NCBI GenBank assembly: GCA_951813325.1
Contig: OX638350.1
Location: forward strand, 2,461,954 to 2,525,953
Direction of reading: 5' to 3'
Length of the DNA: 64,000 nucleotides
Source: an uncultured Acidimicrobiales bacterium
GTDB lineage: Bacteria > Actinomycetota > Acidimicrobiia > Acidimicrobiales > Bin134
Shown: piece by piece, positions 52,216-60,459 of the stretch
Layout: every line of letters begins with the position of its first letter
Position numbering within the stretch: position 1 is the first letter of the stretch
Notes under the pieces: generated by a model
Seen by the model: the letters and a program-made list of their open reading frames with translations, nothing else
Databases searched by the model: none
Told to the model about the DNA's origin: nothing
Translations under genes and position numbers: made by a program

Positions 52216-52427
52216 TGAACATCCCTAGAGCAGTGCTCGATGTTGCTCATTGAACATCCCCCGGGCACTGCTCGATGTTGCTCATTGAACATCCCCAGGG
52301 CACTGCTCGATGTTGCTCATTGAACATCCCCAGGGCACTGCTCGATGTTGCTCATTGAACATCCCCAGGGCACTGCTCGATGTTGCTTACTGAACATCCC
52401 CAGGGCACTGCTCGATGTTGCTCATTG
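52199..52427 (-). repeat. 35-bp tandem array carrying a relay of mini-ORFs
   Basis: Six complete copies start at 52201, 52236, 52271, 52306, 52341 and 52376; a 17-base partial copy starts at 52411. Differences are few: two in 52376, one in 52236, several at the end of 52201. On the minus strand each unit contains a GGGGAT ribosome-site-like stretch and CAATGAGC, where TGA and ATG overlap. ATGs at 52425, 52355, 52320, 52285 and 52250 each open a 12-codon ORF (MSNIEQCPGDVQ in four, MSNIEHCSRDVQ in the last) that ends at or overlapping the next start. In the 52376 copy the start is lost but the stop is kept as TAA. The final start is the sulfotransferase ATG at 52215. Confidence 0.95.
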
Positions 52428-53294
52428 GGCCGCGGTGTTGAGCTGCTCCCCGAAGGCGGCCATCGTCTCGGCCGTGTCGGCGAAAAACAAGAACGACGGG
52501 ACGATCAGGCGGTGAGCCCCCAAGTCGGCAGTCTCCTGTACTAGCCCCGCAGGATCATCCATGGGGGTGTTGGGCAGCCCAACGGTGACCTCGATTGCCT
52601 CTGGGTCCCGGCCGGCGGCCGCTGCCTCCTGGTGCATCACATCGATGAGCTCGGCGATGGACACCCCTTCCCGCGGTCCGGGCCAGAAGCCGTCGCCCAG
52701 CCGACCGGCCCGGCGGGCGGCGGCCTTGGAGTGACCGCCGATCACGATGGGCACCCGCCCGTTGGCCGGCTTGGGATTCACGCTGACCCCCGAGAAAGAA
52801 GCGTGGTCGCTGTGGAACGAGGCGCTGTCTGCATCCCATAGTGCTCGCATGGCCCCGATGTAATCGTCGGTGCGCTGGCCCCGTCGGTCCCACGGGATGC
52901 CCAGCGCCTCGAACTCCTCTTTGAGCCAGCCCACGCCCACCCCCAGGGTGACTCGGCCGCCTGACATGGAGTCCAGCGTGCCCAGCGATTTGGCCAGCAC
53001 CACCGGGTTGCGCTGGGGCAGGATCAAGATCCCCGTGCCCAGTCGCAGGCTGGTGGTTGCCGAGGCCACCCACGTCAGCCAGATGAGCGGGTCGGGCAAC
53101 GGGGAATCGGGAGCCATCGCCATCTTGCCCGAGGGATCGTAGGGGTACTGCGAGGCATACTCGTCGGGATACACCACGTGCTCCACCGTCCACACCGAGT
53201 CGAATCCGGCGGCCTCGGCCGCTTGTCCGAATTCCACTGCGCCTTGAGCAGTGGTCCAGTGGAGGATGTTCGCAAAACCGATGCCAAACTTCAT
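52422..53294 (-). CDS. LLM-class F420-dependent oxidoreductase
   Basis: A 290-residue F420-dependent LLM enzyme of a common actinobacterial subgroup. Opening KFGIGFANILHW, LRLGTGILILPQRNPVVLAK, the conserved GVGVGWLKEEFEALGI and IGGHSKAAARRAGRLGDG match. It ends LNTAAQ with a TGA at 52422-52424 overlapping the ATG of the first mini-ORF in the 35-bp array. The ancestral arrangement was probably a direct ATGA overlap with the sulfotransferase gene. Substrate unknown. Confidence 0.9.
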   Translation of the reverse strand: MKFGIGFANILHWTTAQGAVEFGQAAEAAGFDSVWTVEHVVYPDEYASQYPYDPSGKMAMAPDSPLPDPLIWLTWVASATTSLRLGTGILILPQRNPVVLAKSLGTLDSMSGGRVTLGVGVGWLKEEFEALGIPWDRRGQRTDDYIGAMRALWDADSASFHSDHASFSGVSVNPKPANGRVPIVIGGHSKAAARRAGRLGDGFWPGPREGVSIAELIDVMHQEAAAAGRDPEAIEVTVGLPNTPMDDPAGLVQETADLGAHRLIVPSFLFFADTAETMAAFGEQLNTAAQ

Positions 53295-53317
53295 GGCCCG
53301 TAACAGTAGGACAACCG

Positions 53318-55564
53318 CTAGCGGTTTGACTCCATGGCGGACCAGACGCGTTCGGGGGAGGCGGGCATGTCGAGGTGGCGGATGCCGAGATGGGAGAGGG
53401 CGTCCACCACGGCGTTCTGCACCGCGGGGGTGGCGCCCACGGTGCCCGACTCGCCGATGCCCTTGGCCCCCAACGGGTTCAGCGGCGTGGGGGTGACCGA
53501 CTCGAATACCTCGAAACTGGGCAGCTCGGTGGTGGAGATCACCCCGTAGTCGGCGAAGTTGGAGGTGAGCAGGTTGCCGTCGGGGTCGTAACGGATCTCT
53601 TCGATCAGGGCTTGGGCCGCTCCGGCGGCCAACCCGCCGTGGATCTGGCCGCGGGCCAGCAGAGGATTCAAGAGAGTGCCGGCGTCGTCCACTGCCACCA
53701 GCCGCTCCAGCCTCACCTCGCCGGTGTCGGAGTCAACCTCCACCACGGCCACATGGCTGCCGAACGGGAACGTGGCGCCGTGCTGTTCGAAGTCGTTCTC
53801 CACGAACAGCGGCTGGTCGGCCGCGGCGGCCACCTCGGCCCAGCCCGTAGTCCGGGCCGGTGTGCCCACCACGTGGAACTGGCCGGTCTCGGAATCCAGC
53901 ACCACGTCGGCGGGCGCGGCCTCCAGGATGTCAGCGGCCAGCGGGCGGGCTGCCTCGACCAACTTCTCGGAGGCGTCGAACAGGGCCGAACCGGCGATCT
54001 GGGCCGTGCGAGACCCTCCGGTGATGTCGCTGGAGGGGATCTCGTCGGTGTCGCCGTGGACCACCTCGATGCGGTCCATGTCAATGCCCAGGGTGTCGGC
54101 CACCACCATCGCCAAGGTGGTCACATGGCCCTGGCCGAAGGGAGTGGCCCCGGTGCGGGCCAGCACAGTGCCGTCAGGCCGAAGCTCCACGCTTCCCGTC
54201 TCCGTGCAGACAGGACCCATCGGCGAGGTCACCTCCACATAAGAGGACACTCCGATGCCCAGCAGCCGGTGATCGCTCTGCCCCCGGCGGGCGGCCTGCT
54301 CGGCCCGCAGCCCGTCGTAGCCGGCCGCCTCCAAGGCGGCTTCCAGAGTGGCCCGGTAGTCCCCGGAGTCGTAGGCCGCTCCGGTTGGGGTGGTGAGGGG
54401 GAAGGCGTCGGGCCGCAGAAAGTTGCGGCGGCGCACTTCGGCAGGATCCATGCCGATCTCCGCGGCGAACAGGTCCACGGCCCGCTCGATGGCCGCGGTG
54501 GCCTCGGGTCGACCGGCACCTCGGAATGCCTGCATCGGGGCGGTGTTGGTGGCCACCGCAGTGGCCGACCAGGCCACATTCTCGATGTCGTAGTTGCCCG
54601 GCGCCATGAGCCCGGTGAATGTGGGCAGCAGCGCCCCCACCGCGGGATAGGCACCGGCGTCGGCCAGGATGTCCAGACGGTAGTGGGTGAGACGGCCATC
54701 GGCAGTGCCCCCCAGAGTCACGGTCTGAAACTGGGCCCGACTGTGGCCCAGCGACTGGAGGCTCTCGGTACGGTTCTCGGCCCAGCGCACCGGGTGGCTC
54801 ACCCGGCGGGCCAGCCACCCCAGCAGGCACTCCTCGGCCCCGGGGGCAGCCTTGGTCCCGAAGCCGCCGCCCACATCGGGGATGATCACACGCACCTGCG
54901 ACGGGTCTAGGCCCAGCGCGCCGGCAATGGCTCTTTGAGCGGGGTGGGCGCCTTGGGTGCTCGACCAGCAGGTGAGGCGCCCGTCGTCGGCCCATGCGGC
55001 GACAGCCACCCGGCCTTCGATGGGGCTGGCGTAGATCTTGGAGTTCACGATGCGGTGGGTGACCACCACATCACACCGGCTGAAATCCAGATCAGCCGCC
55101 GGGGGAAAAAAGATCGCCACGTTGGACTCAGCGTCCTCGAATAGTTTGGGGCCGTCGGCGGCAGCCTCGGCGTCGACCACCGGGGGCAGCGGGTCGTAGT
55201 CGGCCCACACAGCCTCGGCAGCATCGGCAGCCTGGGCGACGGTCTCGGCCACCACTGCGGCGATGGGCTCGCCGACGAAGCGCACCCTGTCGGTGGCCAG
55301 CAGGGTGCGGGACATGGCGGCGTCGCCCATCATCGGCGGTCGGGCGGCCAAGTCCAGGTCGTCGCCGGCGACCACGTCGATGACCCCGGGCATGGATCGG
55401 GCATCGCCGGTCTCAACCGACAGCAGCCGGGCGTGGGCGATAGGCGACCGCACGAACACCACATGGGCCGCCCCCTCTACCGGGATGTCGGCCACGTACG
55501 TCCCCCCGCCGGTCAGCATCCGGGGGTCTTCCACCCGCCTCACTTCGTTGCCCAATATGCTCAT
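53318..55564 (-). CDS. Molybdenum hydroxylase large subunit, xanthine dehydrogenase/CO dehydrogenase type
   Basis: A 748-residue molybdopterin-binding subunit of the xanthine oxidase/CO dehydrogenase family. PDVGGGFGTKAAPGAEE in the cofactor region, GIGESGTVGATPA with the probable catalytic Glu, and MQAFRGAGRPEA in place of the CO dehydrogenase active-site loop AYRCSFR, so this is a form II-like or other hydroxylase rather than a true CO dehydrogenase. The usual FAD subunit and [2Fe-2S] subunit genes are absent nearby. The ATG at 55564 gives the normal N-terminus MSILGNEVRRVEDP. It ends 23 bases before the LLM gene. Hydroxylates an unknown heterocycle or aldehyde. Confidence 0.9.
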   Translation of the reverse strand: MSILGNEVRRVEDPRMLTGGGTYVADIPVEGAAHVVFVRSPIAHARLLSVETGDARSMPGVIDVVAGDDLDLAARPPMMGDAAMSRTLLATDRVRFVGEPIAAVVAETVAQAADAAEAVWADYDPLPPVVDAEAAADGPKLFEDAESNVAIFFPPAADLDFSRCDVVVTHRIVNSKIYASPIEGRVAVAAWADDGRLTCWSSTQGAHPAQRAIAGALGLDPSQVRVIIPDVGGGFGTKAAPGAEECLLGWLARRVSHPVRWAENRTESLQSLGHSRAQFQTVTLGGTADGRLTHYRLDILADAGAYPAVGALLPTFTGLMAPGNYDIENVAWSATAVATNTAPMQAFRGAGRPEATAAIERAVDLFAAEIGMDPAEVRRRNFLRPDAFPLTTPTGAAYDSGDYRATLEAALEAAGYDGLRAEQAARRGQSDHRLLGIGVSSYVEVTSPMGPVCTETGSVELRPDGTVLARTGATPFGQGHVTTLAMVVADTLGIDMDRIEVVHGDTDEIPSSDITGGSRTAQIAGSALFDASEKLVEAARPLAADILEAAPADVVLDSETGQFHVVGTPARTTGWAEVAAAADQPLFVENDFEQHGATFPFGSHVAVVEVDSDTGEVRLERLVAVDDAGTLLNPLLARGQIHGGLAAGAAQALIEEIRYDPDGNLLTSNFADYGVISTTELPSFEVFESVTPTPLNPLGAKGIGESGTVGATPAVQNAVVDALSHLGIRHLDMPASPERVWSAMESNR

Positions 55565-55600
55565 GGCCGCAGGGTAGGCGACCAACCAATCAGGCTCTCA

Positions 55601-57007
55601 TTAGAGAGACATTCGCCAGGCGTGGGCGTCTTGGCCCATGGGAGTGGAAGGGGGCCGGTCGGTGAACGGCCACAGCTCCTCGGCGATGCTGCGCCAGTTG
55701 GCGGTGGCGCCGAGTTGGGCGAACAGCGAGATCAGCCCGAGGTTGATCCGCTGGAGCACCACCAGCGAGGGCGGTACGTTCAGCACTTTTTTCAGCTCGG
55801 CGTGATCGCCGGAGGCACCGAAGATGGCCCTTACCCCCGCGGCGGCGTACTCGGGGGTAAAGGTCCGGGTCTCGTCGGTGAGCACGAACTCGTAGAATTG
55901 GGTGAAGAACTCCTCCACCTCGTTGTCGCTGAACGGCGCGTCGGCCGGCAACAGGCCAGCGGCCACCTGCTCGGCCCTGAATCGGGAAATGTCGCGGTCG
56001 ATCACCATGGCGGTGAGCATCCGCTCGAACTGGGCGGTCTCGTCGGCGGTGAATCGCTTGACGAGGCCGAAGTCCAAGAAGACGACCGAGCCGTCGGTAC
56101 CGAAGAGGTAGTTCCCGGGGTGGGGATCGCCGTTGAACGCCCACAAGCGGTAAATCGACCCGAACGAGAACCGGTAGATGGTCTCAGCCACCCGGTTGCG
56201 CTGTTCTGGGGGCCAGCCCAGCACTTGCTCAAAGGTCGCCCCCACCGCCAGCTCGGTGGTCAGCACCCGGGCCGAGCTCAAATCGTCGTACACGTCGGGA
56301 ACGGCGATATAGGGGTGGCCCCGGTAGTGGTCGGCGAACAAGCGCTGGTTGGACGCTTCGTGCTCGTAGTCCAGCTCCTCGGTGAGCCGCTGGCGCAGCT
56401 CCTCGGTGATGGGGGCGGTATCGAGGCCGGGGAACAGCACCGAGAGCGCCCGGAACACCATCCGGGCCGATCCCAGGTCGGTGGCGATGGCCTCGGCCAC
56501 ACCGGGGTACTGGACCTTGACGGCGCAGGCCCGGCCGTCGGCGGTGATGGCCCGGTGGACCTGGCCGATAGACGCCGCCGCGATCGGCACCGGATCCCAT
56601 TGCTCGAACAGCTCACCGGGCGGGGCGCCCAGCTCGGCGGCGACCACCGACTCGGCGAGAGCCGGGCTCATCGGCGGGGCGTTGGCCTGAAGTTGGGCCA
56701 GCGATGCCCTCGTGGCCTCGGGCAGGCCCACATCCAGGTAGCTGGCCATCTGGCCGACCTTCATCAGCGCGCCCTTCATGTTGCCCAGCACCTCCACCAC
56801 GTCGGCCGCGGTGCGCAGCTCCCGCTCGGCGTCGAGGGCCTCGGCCCGCTGGGCGTCTGCAAATGCCTGACGCGCTTTGGCCTTCGCCCATCGTCCGCCG
56901 CTACGGGCACCCAGCCCGGCTATCTTGGCCGTGCGCCCCAGCCGTCCCCGCCGGGGCACCGCTCCCCGACCACGCCCGTCTGCCACGCCGCCGAAAATAC
57001 CGGTCAA
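55601..57007 (-). CDS. ABC1/UbiB-family atypical kinase
   Basis: A 468-residue ABC1/ADCK (UbiB) protein. The family hallmarks are visible: KxGQ motif in LMKVGQMASY, the A-rich nucleotide loop IAAASIGQVHRA, AVKVQYPGV with the ATP-binding Lys, GDPHPGNYLF as the catalytic-like loop and FLDFGLVKRF as the metal-binding DFG. Such proteins support quinone or lipid biosynthesis; substrates are not clear in actinobacteria. The start is uncertain: TTG at 57007 or GTG at 56986. It lies 36 bases upstream of the molybdenum hydroxylase gene on the same strand. Confidence 0.88.
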   Translation of the reverse strand: MTGIFGGVADGRGRGAVPRRGRLGRTAKIAGLGARSGGRWAKAKARQAFADAQRAEALDAERELRTAADVVEVLGNMKGALMKVGQMASYLDVGLPEATRASLAQLQANAPPMSPALAESVVAAELGAPPGELFEQWDPVPIAAASIGQVHRAITADGRACAVKVQYPGVAEAIATDLGSARMVFRALSVLFPGLDTAPITEELRQRLTEELDYEHEASNQRLFADHYRGHPYIAVPDVYDDLSSARVLTTELAVGATFEQVLGWPPEQRNRVAETIYRFSFGSIYRLWAFNGDPHPGNYLFGTDGSVVFLDFGLVKRFTADETAQFERMLTAMVIDRDISRFRAEQVAAGLLPADAPFSDNEVEEFFTQFYEFVLTDETRTFTPEYAAAGVRAIFGASGDHAELKKVLNVPPSLVVLQRINLGLISLFAQLGATANWRSIAEELWPFTDRPPSTPMGQDAHAWRMSL

Positions 57008-57029
57008 GCTGCTTCTACATACACCTCTG

Positions 57030-57683
57030 ATGGCAAATTACAGTCGGTATCATCCTCGGGTGGCCACCATCGTCTACATAGACGGCTTCAACTTCTACTA
57101 CGGGGCCGTTAAAGACACTCCGTACAAGTGGCTCGACTTTGAAGCTCTGTGTCGGCGTCTCCTTCCGAAAGACCAGATCACCAAAATCCGCTATTTCACC
57201 GCGCGGATCAGCTCCCGCCCCGACGATCCTCAGCAAGCTGCCCGCCAAGAAACGTTTCTCCGAGCTCTTGGTACCTTCCCCCTCATTGAAATCCACCAAG
57301 GACATTTTGTAACCCGGCCCACTCGGATGACGCTTGTGAATCCCCCAGCCAATGGTCCTCGAACCGTCAAAGTTTGGAAGACAGAAGAGAAGGGCTCCGA
57401 TGTCAATATCGCGACCTATCTGCTCCTCGACGCTTTCCAGAAGCGTTGCGATACCGCGGTGATCATCAGCAACGACTCCGATCTCGCCGAACCAATTCGA
57501 GTTGCGCGAACAGAGATCGGCCTCAAAGTTGGCATCATCAACCCCCATAAGCCGAGGTATCGGTCGCGACGACTCCAGGGAACCTTTTTCAAGCAGCTTC
57601 GACACAACGTTCTTGCCCATGTCCAACTGCCACCGTCCATCCAGACCAGCCAGGGCGTCATCGGCAAACCCAGTGCCTGGTAG
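57030..57683 (+). CDS. NYN-domain (PIN-like) protein
   Basis: A 217-residue protein with an NYN domain, a PIN-like ribonuclease fold. VYIDGFNFYYG (first Asp), EEKGSDVNIATYLLLDAF with the second Asp, and DTAVIISNDSDLAEPI with the third Asp are the metal-binding blocks; the rest of the fold matches. It may cut RNA in a toxin or RNA-turnover role. The ATG at 57030 and a GTG at 57060 are both possible starts. The GC content is lower than that of its neighbours, suggesting acquisition. It begins 22 bases from the divergent ABC1 kinase gene. Confidence 0.85.
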   Translation: MANYSRYHPRVATIVYIDGFNFYYGAVKDTPYKWLDFEALCRRLLPKDQITKIRYFTARISSRPDDPQQAARQETFLRALGTFPLIEIHQGHFVTRPTRMTLVNPPANGPRTVKVWKTEEKGSDVNIATYLLLDAFQKRCDTAVIISNDSDLAEPIRVARTEIGLKVGIINPHKPRYRSRRLQGTFFKQLRHNVLAHVQLPPSIQTSQGVIGKPSAW

Positions 57684-57714
57684 AAAAACGCAAGGGCTCG
57701 CCGAAGCGAGCCCT
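57684..57714 (-). terminator. Rho-independent terminator reading toward the NYN gene
   Basis: AGGGCTCGC (57693-57701) and GCGAGCCCT (57706-57714) form a 9-base perfect stem. On the minus strand the loop is TTCG, closed by C-G, a classic stable tetraloop, followed by TGCGTTTTT. On the plus strand there is no T-run. So it would end transcription coming from the right-hand intergenic region toward the NYN gene; no gene is known on that strand there. Confidence 0.6.
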
Positions 57715-57754
57715 GCACCCAGCCACCGAAGCGACTAGGGGAATATCAACATTC

Positions 57755-57857
57755 TACCTACAAGGGTGACATTACCTACAAGTATCTCTTCGGTTTCCCC
57801 TATCGGCAACAGGGCAAAAAGTGTATCATGAAGCGGAACAGTTCCGCTATGCGGTAC
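57755..57857 (+). promoter_or_regulatory. Control region of the SerA-like gene: direct repeats, -10 box and operator
   Basis: TACCTACAAG occurs at 57755 and 57773, an 18-base spaced direct repeat. TATCAT (57824-57829) is a plausible -10 box without a good -35. Just downstream, GCGGAACAGTTCCGC (57833-57847) is a near-perfect palindrome running into a second arm, TATGCGGTAC, so that 57841-57857 is also a palindrome with one mismatch. The 23-base block 57835-57857 matches 6503-6525, upstream of the metF-like gene, at 19 positions. A repressor bound here would cover the start of transcription. Confidence 0.6.
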
Positions 57858-57919
57858 AAAGACTGTCACTGGTCTGGGCCGCAACCACCCTCCCGCAGAA
57901 CCATCACGGAGTCCCAGCC

Positions 57920-59143
57920 ATGCGAATCCTCTTTGCTGACAGCCTGGCCGAGAGCGCGGTCGATCGGCTGCGGACGGGGGGCGACGTCTGCGTGGTCGAG
58001 CCATCCCTGACGGCGGAGGACCTGCCGGAGCGCATTTCCGGGTTCGACGCGCTGGTGGTGCGCAGCACCAGGGTGACCGCGGCCGCCCTAGACGCCGCCG
58101 ACCAGCTCGGACTGGTGGTGCGGGCTGGGGCCGGAACCAACACCATCGACGCCGATCGGGCCGCCGAGCTGGGCATATTCGTGTGCAACGTACCGGGGCG
58201 CAACGCCATCGCGGTAGCCGAGCTGGCCATCGGGCTGATGTTCGCCATCGACCGCCATATCGCCCCCGCCACCGCCGATCTCCGGGCCGGCGCCTGGAAC
58301 AAGCAGACCTACAGCAGGGCCCGGGGCCTGTTTGGCTCCACCTTGGGCATCATCGGCATGGGCGCCATCGGCATCGAAGTGGCCCAGCGGGCCAGTGCCT
58401 GCGGCTTGAAAGTCATCACCGAGTTCCGCAATGACCGCACCCGCGACGGGGGGCGCCGCATGGCCGACATCGGGGTTGTGGAAGTGCCCGATAGGCCAGC
58501 GCTGCTGGCCACCAGCGACATCGTGTCGCTGCACGTCCCCGGCGGCGAAGACACTGTGGGGATGGTGGACGCCGAGTTCCTGGGGGCCATGAAGCCCGAT
58601 GCGGTGCTCATCAATACCAGTCGGGGCGAGGTGGTGAACGAGGTCGCTCTGCTGGCCGCGCTGGATTCCACCGACCTGCGGGCCGGTCTCGACGTGTTCG
58701 CCAACGAGCCGTCGGGAGGAGTCGGACAGATCAGCTCCCAGCTGGGCCGCCATCCCAAGGTCACGGCCACCCATCACATCGGGGCCTCTACCGAACAGGC
58801 CCAGTTGGCGGTAGCGGAGGGCACCGCCGAAGTGATCGAGGCCTACCGCCACGGCGTGGTGCTGGACTGCGTCAACCTGGAGCGGGTGCCCAACCGCACC
58901 GCCACGCTGAGCATCCGCCACCACGACCGGGTGGGTGTGCTGGCCTGTGTCCTGCAAGAGCTGAGCCGGCTCCACCTCAACGTGGCCAACATGCAGAATC
59001 GGATCTTCTCCGGCTCGGAGGCGGCGGTGGCCACTATCGAGATAGCCGGCACCATCGACGACGAGCTACTAGACACTCTCGGCGCCATCGAGCATGTGAT
59101 CTGCGCTTCTGTGCTGGACACAGACCCAACGGCGGCCCAATGA
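57920..59143 (+). CDS. D-3-phosphoglycerate dehydrogenase-like protein with ACT-type C-terminus
   Basis: A 407-residue D-2-hydroxyacid dehydrogenase of the SerA type. NAD motif GIIGMGAIGIEVAQ, LRAGAGTNTID in the substrate region, NTSRGEVVNEVALL with catalytic Arg, and HHIGAST with catalytic His. The C-terminal 80 residues (RHHDRVGVLACVLQELSRLHLNVANMQ) look like an ACT regulatory domain, expected for serine feedback control. The ATG at 57920 has GGAG nine bases upstream; a longer GTG start would run through the operator. It overlaps the DUF1015 gene by 4 bases. Likely first step of serine synthesis, but other hydroxyacids are possible. Confidence 0.87.
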   Translation: MRILFADSLAESAVDRLRTGGDVCVVEPSLTAEDLPERISGFDALVVRSTRVTAAALDAADQLGLVVRAGAGTNTIDADRAAELGIFVCNVPGRNAIAVAELAIGLMFAIDRHIAPATADLRAGAWNKQTYSRARGLFGSTLGIIGMGAIGIEVAQRASACGLKVITEFRNDRTRDGGRRMADIGVVEVPDRPALLATSDIVSLHVPGGEDTVGMVDAEFLGAMKPDAVLINTSRGEVVNEVALLAALDSTDLRAGLDVFANEPSGGVGQISSQLGRHPKVTATHHIGASTEQAQLAVAEGTAEVIEAYRHGVVLDCVNLERVPNRTATLSIRHHDRVGVLACVLQELSRLHLNVANMQNRIFSGSEAAVATIEIAGTIDDELLDTLGAIEHVICASVLDTDPTAAQ

Positions 59144-60423
59144 CCGATACGCGCCCAGCGATAGAGCAAAGCTCTTTGGGCGAACCTCTGGTCGCGCCCT
59201 TCGGCGGCTGGCTCGTGCACCCCGACTGGGCTGAGCGGGTCATCAGCCGGGCCTACGACAACCTCTCGCCCCAACAGCGCCGAGCGCTGGTAGTGGCCAA
59301 CCCGTACAGCTATATGAACGTGACCCGGAGCCGAGAGGATCTCTTCGACAACGCCGACTTGTCTCCTGATGGTTTGGTGGGTGAAGGCGCCGCCGCCCTC
59401 ACCCGACTCCTCAACGCCGACGCTTTTGCCCCAACCGGCCGGCCGGCATTGTATCTGTATCGCCTGTCCCACAACCAGGGTGTGCAAACCGGAGTGGTGT
59501 GCACCGTACCGGTACGAGGCTTTGGCGACGGCCGCATCCGCATCCACGAGAACGTCCACGACGATCGGGCATCTTTGCTCACTGCGCATCTCCGGGGTGT
59601 GGGCGCCACTTCCAGCCCGGTGGCCATGGCGGTACGGTCCACGGCCGAGTTGTACCGCCCGCTGCTGGACATCACCTCGACCGTCCCCGCCGACATCGAG
59701 TTCGGGTCCACCGCAGTCCGCCATCAGGTTTGGACCGTGCCGGAGGACTGCACCGACTCGCTGGCCGCGGCCTTCGACGACCAGGTGCTCTACGTCACCG
59801 ACGGACACCACCGGTCGGCCGCGGCAGTGCGTGCGCTGGAAGCGGAGCCGCACGATCCGACTCTGGCTCGGACATTGGCCGTGATCTTCCCGGACGAACA
59901 GCTCCATGTGCAGTCTTTCCACCGGCTGGCGACCGACCAGCACGACCGCCGGGCGGAGGACTGCCTGGAAGCGCTGTCGGAAGAGGCCGAGGTTAGCTCG
60001 GTTTTTTCTTCGTTTGCTGCCCGCCCCAGCGGCCCGGGAATCGCTGGCCTCTATCTGGGGGGATCATGGCACCGGTTGGAGCTGCCGCCAGCTATTGGCA
60101 ACGGCGCAGTGAGCAGGCTGGACGTGGAGCGGCTGCGCCGATCCATCCTCGGTCCCGTTCTGGGCGCCGACGAGCTCAGCCAGCAGGGGGCGGTGGACTA
60201 TCTGCCAGCTGCCGCGGGCTTTGATGAGCTGGCCCGCCGCTGCGATGAGGAAAACCGGGTGGGGTTCGCACTGTACCCCTTGTCGGTACGCGAGCTGATG
60301 GCGGTGGCCGATGAGAACGGGCTCATGCCGCCCAAGTCGAGCTTCTTCGCCCCCAAGCCCCGCTCCGGCGTGTTCCTGCGGGTGCTGGGTCGGGGGGCCA
60401 CGTCCCACCTGCCCGCCTCCTGA
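59140..60423 (+). CDS. DUF1015-family protein
   Basis: A 427-residue DUF1015 protein. The family motif DGHHRSAAAVRALE is present, and NPYSYMNVTRSRED and FRxLAxx-like FHRLATDQHD fit the rest. There is no signal peptide. The function is not established, but DUF1015 genes commonly sit next to serA-like genes in bacteria and archaea, as here with a 4-base overlap. The DGHHR segment resembles nucleotide- or metal-binding loops, and a role in serine or phosphoserine metabolism is a reasonable guess only. Confidence 0.85.
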   Translation: MTDTRPAIEQSSLGEPLVAPFGGWLVHPDWAERVISRAYDNLSPQQRRALVVANPYSYMNVTRSREDLFDNADLSPDGLVGEGAAALTRLLNADAFAPTGRPALYLYRLSHNQGVQTGVVCTVPVRGFGDGRIRIHENVHDDRASLLTAHLRGVGATSSPVAMAVRSTAELYRPLLDITSTVPADIEFGSTAVRHQVWTVPEDCTDSLAAAFDDQVLYVTDGHHRSAAAVRALEAEPHDPTLARTLAVIFPDEQLHVQSFHRLATDQHDRRAEDCLEALSEEAEVSSVFSSFAARPSGPGIAGLYLGGSWHRLELPPAIGNGAVSRLDVERLRRSILGPVLGADELSQQGAVDYLPAAAGFDELARRCDEENRVGFALYPLSVRELMAVADENGLMPPKSSFFAPKPRSGVFLRVLGRGATSHLPAS

Positions 60424-60459
60424 GGCGACCGAAACCGCAAAGCCGGTACTGTTTTCGGC

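Noticed and set aside
52199-52427. CRISPR array
   Set aside because: The repeats are directly joined with no unique spacers, and the unit carries a start codon and the first codons of the next gene. No cas gene is near.
53318-55564. Aerobic carbon monoxide dehydrogenase (coxL)
   Set aside because: The active-site loop AYRCSFR is absent and no coxM or coxS gene is adjacent.
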